34,341 bases of DNA from assembly GCA_049999725.1 (NCBI GenBank), contig JBNGIS010032426.1, forward strand, positions 35,385-69,725, read 5' to 3'. This stretch comes from Haplomitrium mnioides. Its lineage: Eukaryota; Marchantiophyta; Haplomitriopsida; Calobryales. The number at the start of each line of letters is the position of its first letter. Positions within the stretch are counted from its first letter, which is position 1. Below, piece after piece: positions 18,988-27,335 of the stretch. Made by a program: the position numbers and the translations under genes. The notes beneath the pieces are model-generated. The model was not told the origin of the DNA, ran no database searches, and saw only the letters and a program-made list of their open reading frames with translations.

Positions 18988-19360
18988 GGCGACAAAGTTT
19001 TCAAATGGTAGCTAGCCAAAAAATTGACAGCCACTGCTAAAAGGCGAAAGAAATTGGGGGTCAAAGAAGCCCCCATTGATGTAATCAATCCCCTACTCTT
19101 GTCTCCTACCCCCTGCTTTTCTGCTTCATTACTAGAAAGTAAGAGAGTAGAAGGCAAGACAATTAAATGAAACTTATGCCCTTCCAATAGAAGTAGGCTC
19201 TAATGGGCAAGACCAGGACTTACTGTCCTTTGTCGATGGACTCAACATGGTATATTATCAAGTCCATGGGGAGTCTAATGCTCGACAATTGAAGAGTTTA
19301 GTGAAACCAAGACTGTTCACTTTAGCTATTGCTGATAATCCTTACGGTTATAACCTTGGA
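18988..19360 (+). pseudogene. B2 third exon: amino-methyltransferase up to motif IV
   Basis: It begins G-D-K-V-F-K-W and A-K-K-L-T-A-T-A-K, matching B3's G-D-K-M-F-K-R-Q-L-A-E-N-L-I-A-I-A-K. After a frame change it gives D-L-L-S-F-V-D-G-L-N-M-V-Y-Y-Q-V-H-G-E-S, then N-A-R-Q-L-K-S-L-V-K-P-R-L-F-T-L. Next come A-I-A and D-N-P-Y-G-Y-N-L-G at 19334-19360. The hydrophobic strand before D-x-P-Y is the layout of motif IV ([DNS]-P-P-[YFW]) in N6-adenine/N4-cytosine methyltransferases, with the first proline replaced by Asn. Homology to B3 stops directly afterwards, where D2 begins. Confidence 0.6.
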
Positions 19361-19555
19361 CAACATTCCATATAGTTTTCTATTTTTAGACATTTTGAAT
19401 TTTCTGTCTTTTTGTGCCTTAGTATATAAGACCATGTACTCTTATCGAAAGGTTATCTTTCGATGTCGCATTTCGTGTATAAACTAAGAGGAGACATAAG
19501 GTATTGTAGTTCTTGGAGAAGCGTTGATTCCTTGTGAGCAAAGGTGTGTTGGTTA
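19361..19555 (+). repeat. D2: LTR-like piece in front of C2
   Basis: Direct copy of D1 (6480-6733), with the shared …tgccttagtatataaga… core and gtattgtagttcttggagaagc. It starts at the common border …cattccatatag…, directly after the broken methyltransferase of B2. It is taken as the 3' portion (promoter, R, U5) of the C-family LTR. The true TG start of the LTR is not identified. Confidence 0.45.
19423..19429 (+). promoter_or_regulatory. TATA box in D2
   Basis: TATATAA in gtatataagac, conserved among the three D copies; probable retroelement core promoter. Confidence 0.4.
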
Positions 19556-19567
19556 TGATATCAGAAG
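19556..19567 (+). promoter_or_regulatory. Primer-binding-site-like motif
   Basis: TGATATCAGAAG resembles TGGTATCAGAGC, the usual plant LTR-element site complementary to initiator tRNA-Met (10 of 12 positions). D1 has the same motif at about 6664. It supports reading D as the end of an LTR. Confidence 0.35.
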
Positions 19568-19569
19568 AT

Positions 19570-22080
19570 TACACACATTTGGAATTTCTTCGAGAAGGCA
19601 TCACTCGAAGAAAATTACATTGAAAGATTTGTAAGATTTCTATCATCCATAGTATCTTGGATTGCGAATAAGAAATTTGGTCAAGAAATCGAAAGCATCT
19701 GTGGTATCTTGGAGTGCTGAAAGTTTTGTGGAAGAAATTTTGTTGAAGATTGTGGTCTGTGAACCAATCGCAGATATTTTTGATAGTTTTGTGTGAAGAG
19801 CGGTTTGATAGTGCAAAGATCTGCTCGCTGGGAGATTTTTGTGTTGTTTGAGACATTCTGTGCAGATTTTTGTGGAAGGTAGGTTGCAAAAAATTGCACA
19901 ACTCAGATTTTACAGAAGATTTCTCTATTGAGAGAAGCGGAAACATTTGTTAAGGGATTCTAGATTTTCTACTTACTGCTCCAGTTTTGTTGAGCATCAT
20001 TCGATTATCAAGAGGGTTTCTTTCGTTCAACATATTTTTGTCTTCAATTGTTGTCGAAGAGTAGAAGAGCAGCAGTTCGTAATTTGGTTGGCTACTTCAA
20101 CTTTTTCAAGTTGTGAAGACGGACACAAGAGTTTTTGTGTATGCAAATTCTTCATCAAGCAACGGCTCAAGGATTTTATTTTAGGATTGAGAAGATTTGA
20201 TCACTGGAACTGCGAGGCAGCGATTTCCTTCTTCCTTATAATCGCGATTTAGGTTTTCGAGTCATCTCTCTAGTGGACAACCAGCCCTTATTAGGTTTTC
20301 TATGCAGACGACCATTTGGCTTATCTTGCGTTTACGTCGAGCAGGGATCAAAGGGAAAAATTGGAGCAGGTCCTTGTCCTTTGATAGCAAGTCCTTGTCG
20401 AGTAGAGGTTTGCTTGAGCATAGGTTTTGAGGCAGAAGATTTGCTGGAGGCAAATTGTTCAAAGAGAATTTGTTCTAGTCGGAGAGCTCCAAATTCAATA
20501 GTAGATTTCTTCTTTGTCGAGCAACAATCAGAGATTTCAACCTTGTTTTTTTGTTAGCCCCAATTTCTTGTGTGCAACAATTTCTACATCAAGATGCAGT
20601 CGTTGAAGTAAAGAAATCATAGGGCTGTTGAGTGGATGTTATGTGCAGATTTTTGTCAAGCAGGGTTTCCTCGAGCCACATGTCATTCAAGGAGGTTTCA
20701 CGAGTAGGAGAGGTCATTATTGAGCACTCGTTATTATCGTGGATGGTTCTCTTGGCTTTGGAGGGTGGTCAATGACACTTGTCGCAAGTTCAAACTGAAA
20801 GCTTTGAAATCAAGCTTCTTCCAATCATCTGAATCGCACAGTCTGGGTGCTTTCCCTGTTTTGTAGCTTTGTGGGTGAGGGGAATTTGTTGTTGCAAGGC
20901 ATTTCTGAGGGCTCCCTACACACACGCTTTCATCACCACAAAGCAATCAAAGGACTCACGGGAATTCTAAGGATCAGGAGGTGACCTTGCAGCTAGAATT
21001 TTGCCAAAGAGGCAAATTAGTCGAAGGAAGTTTTTTGCATCAAAATCCGTCAACAATCATGTAGTCCAGTTTATTTGATGATTTAGAAGCTAAATCAATC
21101 CCCAATAGGAAGAGGCTCGAGCAGGGTGCCAAGCAAATTCCTAAGGGCCCTGATTTTGTGTAGCACATCATCAAATTGTTGAGCTATTCTCTTCTACAAC
21201 CTCAGATTTTGGCAAGCTGCTGAAGGGTATAGAGGTGCTCAGAGTTCATTGAAGGAAGCAATAATGAGTCAAGGTTGTGTGGGAGAAGCAGTTTAGTGAT
21301 TTGGAGAGCAACCTTGCTACTCAAAATTTGCTAAAAACAAGCTGCAATGTCAAAAAGGAGTGCAGTGAGCAGCCCTTACTTCTTTGCTTTTGATCAAATA
21401 ACGCAAGTTTCTTTCATCGTGCACAGATATTCACGAAAAGCAGCAAATTCACAAGAGGACCCTATGGGAAGAACCATCGACTCTCCTTGTAGAATTAGAT
21501 TTTTGTAAAAAATGCAGCTCTTGGTGGATTTAGACTAGGCAAATCTTGTGAGGCATAGCTCTTTAGGAAGTTTGAGAGAAAAGGATGAATCTAAATAGAG
21601 CAAAATTTTAGAAATGTTGTTGAAGTACTTTGGGTCTCAAGTTCAGGTGCTTGGCACTCTGTTGTGAGTCTAGTGGCTGAAAGTTGACTACTGCATAGTG
21701 CTGTGGCTTGGTTGGGTTGTGCCCCAAGCATTGTATGCATAAGTGAATTCGGCCAATGCATGACAAGAGCACGACTCTGTATTGATGATTGTTGCTACAA
21801 AGGGTCAACAGGTTGCAAAGGAACTTCATGAGGAGGTGTGCCACTCGTCGAGCAACAACTTTACTCATTTTTTGCCAAATTTTGACTCTTGTTTGAGTCC
21901 TCTTGGTGTGGCAACTATCCTTCATTGACGAGTAGGTCCTATAGTGATCAAAACAAGCATGTGTGTAGACCTATGAGTGAGTTCAGCTGAGTAGAGGTCA
22001 ACACGGAGCCAAAGGGTGGAAGGGTGGGGTACGGCATCACTCACAGTGGCATCCAATTTTGACTTGCAGTAGGAGCAACT
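19570..22080 (+). other. Long untranslated leader of C2, no gene recognised
   Basis: About 2.5 kb between the LTR-like piece and gag. Short ORFs on both strands (for example 19947-20252 and 20273-20557) have no recognisable motif. A degenerate word, gtcgagcag/gtcgagtag, recurs at about 20336, 20398, 20516, 21117 and 21847, and tgcagatttttgt occurs at 19862 and 20646. Some gypsy groups have long leaders; a diverged insertion is also possible. Confidence 0.4.
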
Positions 22081-22086
22081 CAACAA

Positions 22087-23000
22087 TTGGTAATTAGCCA
22101 TACATCAGACAAAGAGGAGGAGGCTCCTTCTAGCACTCAAGTACATTCCTCATTGTCTTGGGATATGGATGAGATGTATGGGGCCACAAAAGGGTCAAGG
22201 AGGTTCTCTGGTGCAATAGGCACCATTGATCTAGATGATTTCATCCATGAGTTTGACACTTGGTGTGATATGCAAACATTGTGAAATTCTGCTCTCTTTG
22301 CACCTTTCATGGTATGGAAAGGTTTGTTTCAACATTTGGAAGGGCTACTCATGGATGATTACCATGAGTTCAGATAGGGTCATTTGATTGAGATTGAGGA
22401 GTGGAGATAGTATTGGTTACCCAACTATGTCTCCATCACATATGGTGGAAGGGCCAGTACCCATTTCCCTGTGACCCATACAACATCCTCTAGTGGCACT
22501 AGCTATAATATTGGTGCTTCAGGGCCAAGAGGAGTTTTCAGTACACTTGTTTCAGTCAATGCAACAGAGAGTAGAGGGGTTCTATTGTTTAACCATGTTG
22601 TTGAGTTTTTCAGCTTCTCAAGTAGAATTAGCAAAGCGTGAGGACGGACAAGCTGAAGAGTCTTCAAGAGTTCCAACGCAAGACTGGAGAGAGCTTGAAG
22701 GAAGCTTACACTAGGATGAAAAGGTTCATCAATGTCACAAAGGGAGTGATAGATGCGCAAGTTGTTCAGTTTTGGTATTCTATTATAGATAGAGATTTAA
22801 GGAGGAGAGTGAGAGATGACACCCTTCTCAAGGATTCCGATCCCACTCTTGCCATTGTGTTTACACTGTCACGGCGTATTGAGCTCAATCTGGTGAATGA
22901 GAGAGAAATCACTGCAGGTTTTCAGAAGGAAGCGCTAAAGTCTGCGTCTCTAGCCACCATTACATCACAAGCTGCACCATGGAAGGTCTAGAAGGTTGGA
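22087..23000 (+). pseudogene. C2 gag
   Basis: First frame: R-R-F-S-G-A-I-G-T-I-D-L-D-D-F-I-H-E-F-D-T-W-C-D-M-Q, then W-K-G-L-F-Q-H-L-E-G, the F-x-G..f-x-x-F-x-x-W style start of Ty3/gypsy gag. The second part (22638-22991) reads L-K-S-L-Q-E-F-Q-R-K-T-G-E-S-L-K-E-A-Y-T-R-M-K, F-W-Y-S-I-I-D-R-D-L-R-R-R-V and T-L-S-R-R-I-E-L-N, the helical gag core with the E-S-x-x-x-A-x-x-R-x-x pattern. Stops at 22282 and elsewhere break it. Gag forms the particle that packages element RNA. Confidence 0.7.
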
Positions 23001-23105
23001 GGACTGTCGTCTTTGCCATCTTATGCAGGTTAGCAATCAGGTTGTTGGACATGTGGTGGAGATCATTTGAAGAGGTTATGTCTAGAGGTGAAGAAGCCAT
23101 GAGCA

Positions 23106-23438
23106 GTGTGTTCTGGAGATGCAGATGAAGTTGGCCAGCAACAATGTGACCATTGTGGGGTCATGGGTCACACCAAAGATAGATGTTTTTCACTTCACCC
23201 GAAGCTGCGACGAGGAGGAGCTCGCACAAGTGAGCAAGGAAAAGGCAAGCGAGGTGGTCATGGCAGAGGAGCATCACCGGTTGGGAGAGCTGGGGTGGGT
23301 GCTTCAACAACTACTGTCGATCCTAAGGAGGCTAAGATTGCACATTTGGAGCAGCAGTTAGCTGCCATGCCTATAGCACAGGCGAGGCCCAACTTGGAGG
23401 TGAAGCCTCTACTTCATATACAACTCATGGATATTTAG
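23106..23438 (+). pseudogene. C2 nucleocapsid zinc knuckle
   Basis: C-D-H-C-G-V-M-G-H-T-K-D-R-C (codons 23145-23186) is a complete CX2CX4HX4C knuckle, followed by a Gly/Arg/Lys-rich stretch (R-G-G-H-G-R-G) suited to RNA binding and an E-Q-Q-L-A helix. All four ligands are intact. The stretch 23440-24000 after it is a low-complexity linker with stops and no domain I can name. Confidence 0.8.
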
Positions 23439-23959
23439 ATGGTATGGGATTTATGTGTGGGACAGCCCATGTTGATGCATATGCAGCGGTGACTAGAGCG
23501 GCAGGCTATTGAACCTAGGGGAGCAGCGGTGGAGTCGGATCCTCAGAGGGGGGATGCTCATTGGCAGGAAAGACTTCCACAATCATTTGAGTTGACAAAT
23601 TTGGTGAAGACTACTTCTATGCATCCGACTCATGCTTCCAAAGAGATGGAGAGATCAGCCAAAGTGGAGGGGAGTGCGTCTTCAGCCATAGAGATAGCCA
23701 AGTTAGTGGTATAGAAACCACTGTTTTCAGCTTGGGATGTGTTGATTGGAAGAGTCACACCATGTGAAGTGTTAAAAGTTGGCATCCACATTATGTGAGG
23801 AGACTCAAGGTGCTATTCTAGGATGGAAGCGAGACATGTGAGTAGAGCAACTGATGCAAATGCCTCTACGTCTAGAGGTGAGACATGGCATGCTATTGCA
23901 GCACGGTTGATGGAGTTATCAGCCCGACCAACATTTGAGAAGACGAGATTCAGACCCAA

Positions 23960-24360
23960 TGTGGTGTCCATCTACAATTGGAGTGGTATCTTTTGACTTG
24001 TTGGTCCTTCAAATGTGGTGTACAGGCCAGCCAGAGTGTTATTGGACACAAGTACACAACCGTTGATGTTAGGCAAGTCAAATGTGTAGGGATTAGAACT
24101 GAGGCCCGGAGATGTGGAGATCTGCCCTTTCCCAATCCAGACTTCATTGGTAGGACCTTCACCCACGTAGCACATCACACGTGGAGAGATCAAGCTTAGA
24201 GTGCAAGCTGATCATCCCATAGATAGCTCATATGTGAGCGCTCGGGGCATACTTACCAAGGCCAAGTCTTATGATGTTTTGGTGAGGTGTACGGTGTTAT
24301 ATCCCATGGGGTTCACTATTGATTTTTGGGACGAGTAATGTCCTGTCAGCCTAGATGGTG
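23960..24360 (+). pseudogene. C2 retropepsin-like aspartic protease
   Basis: The frame near 24045 gives R-V-L-L-D-T-S-T-Q-P-L-M-L-G-K (Asp codon 24045-24047), the D-[TS]-[GS] active-site turn of retroviral-type proteases. Later comes A-K-S-Y-D-V-L-V, corresponding to the hydrophobic strand before the usual I-L-G, and L-Y-P-M-G-F-T-I-D-F-W. This protease cleaves the polyprotein. Stops occur after S-N-V and after P-S-P-T. The D-T-S in place of D-T-G may be tolerated; the stops are not. Confidence 0.6.
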
Positions 24361-24592
24361 ATCTGGAGAGGCACAATTGAGCAAGATTAAGTGGATCAAT
24401 TGGAGGTCCACTATCTCATCCTATGGTGTTATCAACATTTTGTGGGCTTATCACTTACTACTCTGACTTACTGGAGGGGAATGCATGTGCAGCTGAATTT
24501 CCTTCTATTAAGGAGGCGTATTCAGAGGTTACAAGGCCAACATCATCGTCATCAGGTGAGGTGATTCATATGAGTGGAAGTAAGGAGAGGTT

Positions 24593-25660
24593 GTGGTAGG
24601 TACAGACGTCCAAGTTGGTTACGATGCTTGGCAAGATGCATTTGCGCCATGTCCTACACTGGATGGTTATGTCATGCCTGGACATATAGATTTTTCACCA
24701 CTAGATACTATGCCGATTTCATGGCAGTATCGTGCTGATGGTATTTATTTGTTGGAGTTGTTTGGAGGCATCAATACAAGGTTAGTTGTTGTGCTCTAAG
24801 TAGGGATCCCAATTCAATAGTATTTGTATATACTCCTTGAGGTATGTGGCTCTGATGGTTGAGTGATTTCCACGATTGTTTTCAATTAGTGCAATACGAG
24901 GTTATCTACATGCATTGCCAATCGATATTTTGTTGTTTGGAGGCAGACCACTTAGCTAGAGTGGGGCTTGTTCATTTTTTGATTGCAAGATAGTTATGTC
25001 AAGGCCAATTGAGGGCTGGTTTGGGCCAAGGGTTGCAAGACCCTCGCTCAAAATTTTTATAGGAGATGTTGAGGATTCTACATCATCTCCAACTCCATCA
25101 GATACCACTTCTTGTATATATCTTGGCGAATGTGCCTATATTTAGAGATAGTCTCCAACACCTTGTGGAGAATGTTTATTAGATGTGTTCTTGGATTGGG
25201 CTTGTCGTATTGTTGGCTGTCACACAAGCAGGATCACAAGCACACCAACCACGATTGTGGTGGACTAACTTGCTACCTACTGAGGTGTTGAAGAGGGCTT
25301 GTAGTAGGATTATGAGATCACCAAGTGCCATTGTGGATGATATGTTGGATGTTGGACGTCACGCTTAGAGGGTACTTTATGTTGGCCACCTACCATTGGC
25401 ACTAGTCAACATGGTAGGTCAACCTCGTGGAGCATTTCCCACATTGGTGAGTCATCATGCATCTTATGCATTTTGGGCAGGAGGTTGTAGTCTTTTTTGG
25501 GATCCAACCTTGTAGAAGCTGGTGGAACCCAATGTTGATGAGAGAGAGAGGGCAATGAGGTTGTCCATTGGGACCACTGTTCTTGCATCTGTCGTTGAGA
25601 TTGAATGACGCCATGTGTTGGGACAAACCATGGATTTGTATGGTCTTACTTGGATTTTGA
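24593..25660 (+). pseudogene. C2 cytosine-5 DNA methyltransferase domain
   Basis: Motif I: G-I-Y-L-L-E-L-F-G-G-I (about 24740-24772). Motif IV: a stop, then L-C-Q-G-Q, with catalytic Cys at 24997-24999; family proteins have P-C-Q, so Pro is lost. It continues L-R-A-G-L-G-Q-G-L-Q-D-P-R-S. Motif VI: L-A-N-V (Ala codon 25126-25128) where E-N-V is required, a single-base loss of the catalytic Glu. Motif VIII: H-Q-P-R-L-W-W-T-N. Motif IX-like: E-P-N-V-D-E-R-E-R-A-M. Motif X-like: L-G-Q-T-M-D. Motif order is the non-permuted, Dnmt-like one, not DRM-like. The host-type enzyme transfers methyl from SAM to cytosine; this copy is dead. Confidence 0.75.
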
Positions 25661-25765
25661 GATTCAAGTAGAAAGTGGCTTAGATTTTGCGAGTCTGGAT
25701 TGATGGGAGAAACCCTGATTTACCTTTCTCTATTTTACATAATGTCACTATGGTTATAGACTTGG

Positions 25766-26100
25766 ATGATCCAGATGTTTGGGTTTAGGTATGTTCAGAA
25801 AGAGCCCAGAGAGTCATGCCCATGGCGTTTGAAAACCTTGCCATTGCTCAACATCCTCATACTTTACGATGTGCTACCATATATGGGGGTGGATATCGCA
25901 CAAGGATTCAAAGGTTTTATCTTGGTGATAGTGTTTATTATTTGCAGCAAACAACACCTACGACACTTGGTGTGACTACTGGGCGCCAGACTTTGTGTGT
26001 ACGTGAGCTGCCTTTGAGAGTTTTGCAATTGGAGGGACATGATGGCATGATTTGAAAGGATCATGTGCGTAATTGTGCACCTTGTCACCTTCCAAACATC
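25766..26100 (+). pseudogene. C2 integrase C-terminal tail
   Basis: The frame at 25816-26055 reads M-P-M-A-F-E-N-L-A-I-A-Q-H, then Y-R-T-R-I-Q-R-F-Y-L-G-D-S-V-Y-Y-L-Q-Q, then L-C-V-R-E-L-P-L-R-V-L-Q-L-E-G-H-D-G. The R-F-x-x-G-D-x-V-Y-x-x-Q followed by a short beta-barrel is the layout of gypsy-type integrase tails. After a stop, H-V-R-N-C-A-P-C-H-L-P-N-I-D leads into the PHD-like finger. The catalytic integrase core is absent from the window. Confidence 0.55.
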
Positions 26101-26320
26101 GATGGCATTATGAACTTCAATGTGGCACAAGTTCCTACAGGTTTGAAGTGCGGGTTATGTGGTTCTCCTAATGGGGCATCCACTTTATTGATTTTTCAAG
26201 TGTTCTAGAGGATGGCATATGTCATGTTTAATGCTTCTATTGGCTACTATTCTTGGCAGATCATGGTTTTGCCCTCACTATTTAGAGAACAACTAGTTTG
26301 CATTGAGTTCTAGGGTTGGT
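26101..26320 (+). pseudogene. C2 PHD-like zinc finger (ligands decayed)
   Basis: K-C-G-L-C-G-S-P-N-G-A-S-T-L-L (cysteines 26149-26151 and 26158-26160) is followed by F-Q-V-F where a C-x2-C pair is expected, then A-Y-V-M-F where H-x2-C is expected, and, in the next frame, S-W-F-C-P-H-Y for the final W-x-C-P-x-C. Spacing fits a PHD finger (C4HC3) with single-base hits at four or five ligand positions. PHD fingers read histone tails, so in a retroelement it could steer integration or silencing; that is inference. Confidence 0.5.
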
Positions 26321-26447
26321 ATAGATTTTAGGAGGTGAATGATAGGTCTCCATTGCACTCGACCTCCTAATCTTTGCATCAGTAGGTGTATATCAATTTT
26401 TTAAGAGATAGTGATTTCCATAGTGATTTTCGAGATTGGAAAGTCTC

Positions 26448-26548
26448 AACAGGACTCTTTAGCAACTGCAGATGCTGAAGCTTCTCTAGCGATAGACACA
26501 GATGAGACTATTCCTCCTGAAGAGGATAGGGTTGTAGTATCAGACTAA
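26448..26548 (+). pseudogene. B4 last exon codons
   Basis: Reads Q-Q-D-S-L-A-T-A-D-A-E, then D-T-D-E-T-I-P-P-E-E-D and a stop at 26546-26548. B3 has R-Q-D-S-L-A-A-V-D-A and D-L-D-E-T-I-P-P-K-E in the same order. It is an acidic C-terminus of the family B protein. No enzymatic motif lies in this piece. Confidence 0.55.
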
Positions 26549-26813
26549 TGTTATTTTTGTACATAATAAAATATTTTTCTCACAAAATATTATTTGATTC
26601 CTCTTCTTTCTTGTAGCATTCCAAATCTAATTTAAGTGTTTTTTTCGCGATGCAATTTCCTTCACAAAATTATTTTTAAGCAAACATATTTGTTTTTATT
26701 AAAATTAGTTGCAAGGTCTATGCTTGCATGGAAGGTCTTTGCGTCCATTTACTCGGCAATCCGTGCTTGCGTGTGCTTTTGTTGTCCATGCACGCATTGG
26801 CTTTAGTTGTTCA

Positions 26814-26818
26814 AGCTC
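26814..26818. repeat. Target-site duplication of E, left copy
   Basis: AGCTC directly before TGTTAGG; the right copy is at 31056-31060 directly after CCTAACA. Confidence 0.7.
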
Positions 26819-27335
26819 TGTTAGGTCACGAGGTAGGTGATTGAAGAATCTTCTGGAAGAGTTTTGTTGGAGCACAAGGAGGAGCACAATCATAGGTGAA
26901 CAACAAAGTTGCGCCTTCTTGCTATAGGAAAGTGTTATTCTGCCATGTGTCAGAACATAACACAGAAGGTCAAAGCAATTGAGGACAATGAAGGCTCGCA
27001 AGTTTGTGTTGAAAATTCAAAGGAGCATGCAATATGAAGGATGAAAGGGCAAGATTCTGGATTAGGCGGTGTGTGTGGATCGAGAAGAGCTGGGTGGAGG
27101 TTGAAAATATTTTGAGTTGTATGGATCTGTAAGGGAGGATAGAGCCGCCACAATTGGTAAGACAACCCTAAAATTAGAGAACATTAAGGTGATACTAGAG
27201 GCGGCGGAAAGGTTGTGCATCACTAGCTACAATGTCTTCAGCTCTACCTCTTGCATGCTCTTAATAGTTTTTTACAGGAAAAAAGAAGAAGAAGAAGAAG
27301 AAGAGAGGAGGCAGAGTTTGCTCATCATGTAAGCG

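Larger units (their letters stand above)
16100..19360 (+). mobile_element. B2: longest copy of family B (ParB-like plus amino-methyltransferase)
   Basis: Three visible exons separated by two introns that both contain the palindromic array. Relatives in the window are B1 (first half), B3 (C-terminal half, minus) and B4 (C-terminal tail). The copy number and the positions next to other elements argue for a mobile unit, but I see no terminal repeats, so the class is unknown. B2 is cut at 19360, inside methyltransferase motif IV, by the LTR-like piece D2. The rest of the enzyme can be read in B3. Confidence 0.55.
19361..26340 (+). mobile_element. C2: Ty3/gypsy-like retroelement with C5 DNA methyltransferase and PHD finger
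   Basis: In order: LTR-like D2 (19361-19555), a primer-binding-site-like motif, a 2.5-kb leader, gag, CCHC knuckle, retropepsin, a cytosine-5 methyltransferase domain, integrase C-terminal tail and a PHD-like finger. I find no reverse transcriptase Y-x-D-D box, RNase H or integrase D-D-E core. The sequence passes from the methyltransferase (about 25660) to the integrase tail (about 25790) within 130 bp, so a pol segment has probably been deleted. No 3' LTR is seen; family B sequence follows from about 26400. C1 at 5985 is a second copy of the methyltransferase part. Confidence 0.7.
26400..26818 (+). mobile_element. B4: C-terminal tail of family B, left part
   Basis: Matches the minus-strand tail of B3 (32500-32150): the last 30 codons, stop, poly(A) signal AATAAA at 26565-26570, and a 3' region ending in the palindromic repeat (26710-26805). 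Element E interrupts it at 26818; it resumes at 31061. It lies close behind the PHD-like finger of C2, with no 3' LTR in between. Confidence 0.55.

Noticed and set aside
27276-27312. GAA run before the SPT16 frame as a coding acidic stretch
   Set aside because: Simple (gaa)n repeat in what looks like captured 5' untranslated or intron-end sequence; not conserved in SPT16 proteins.
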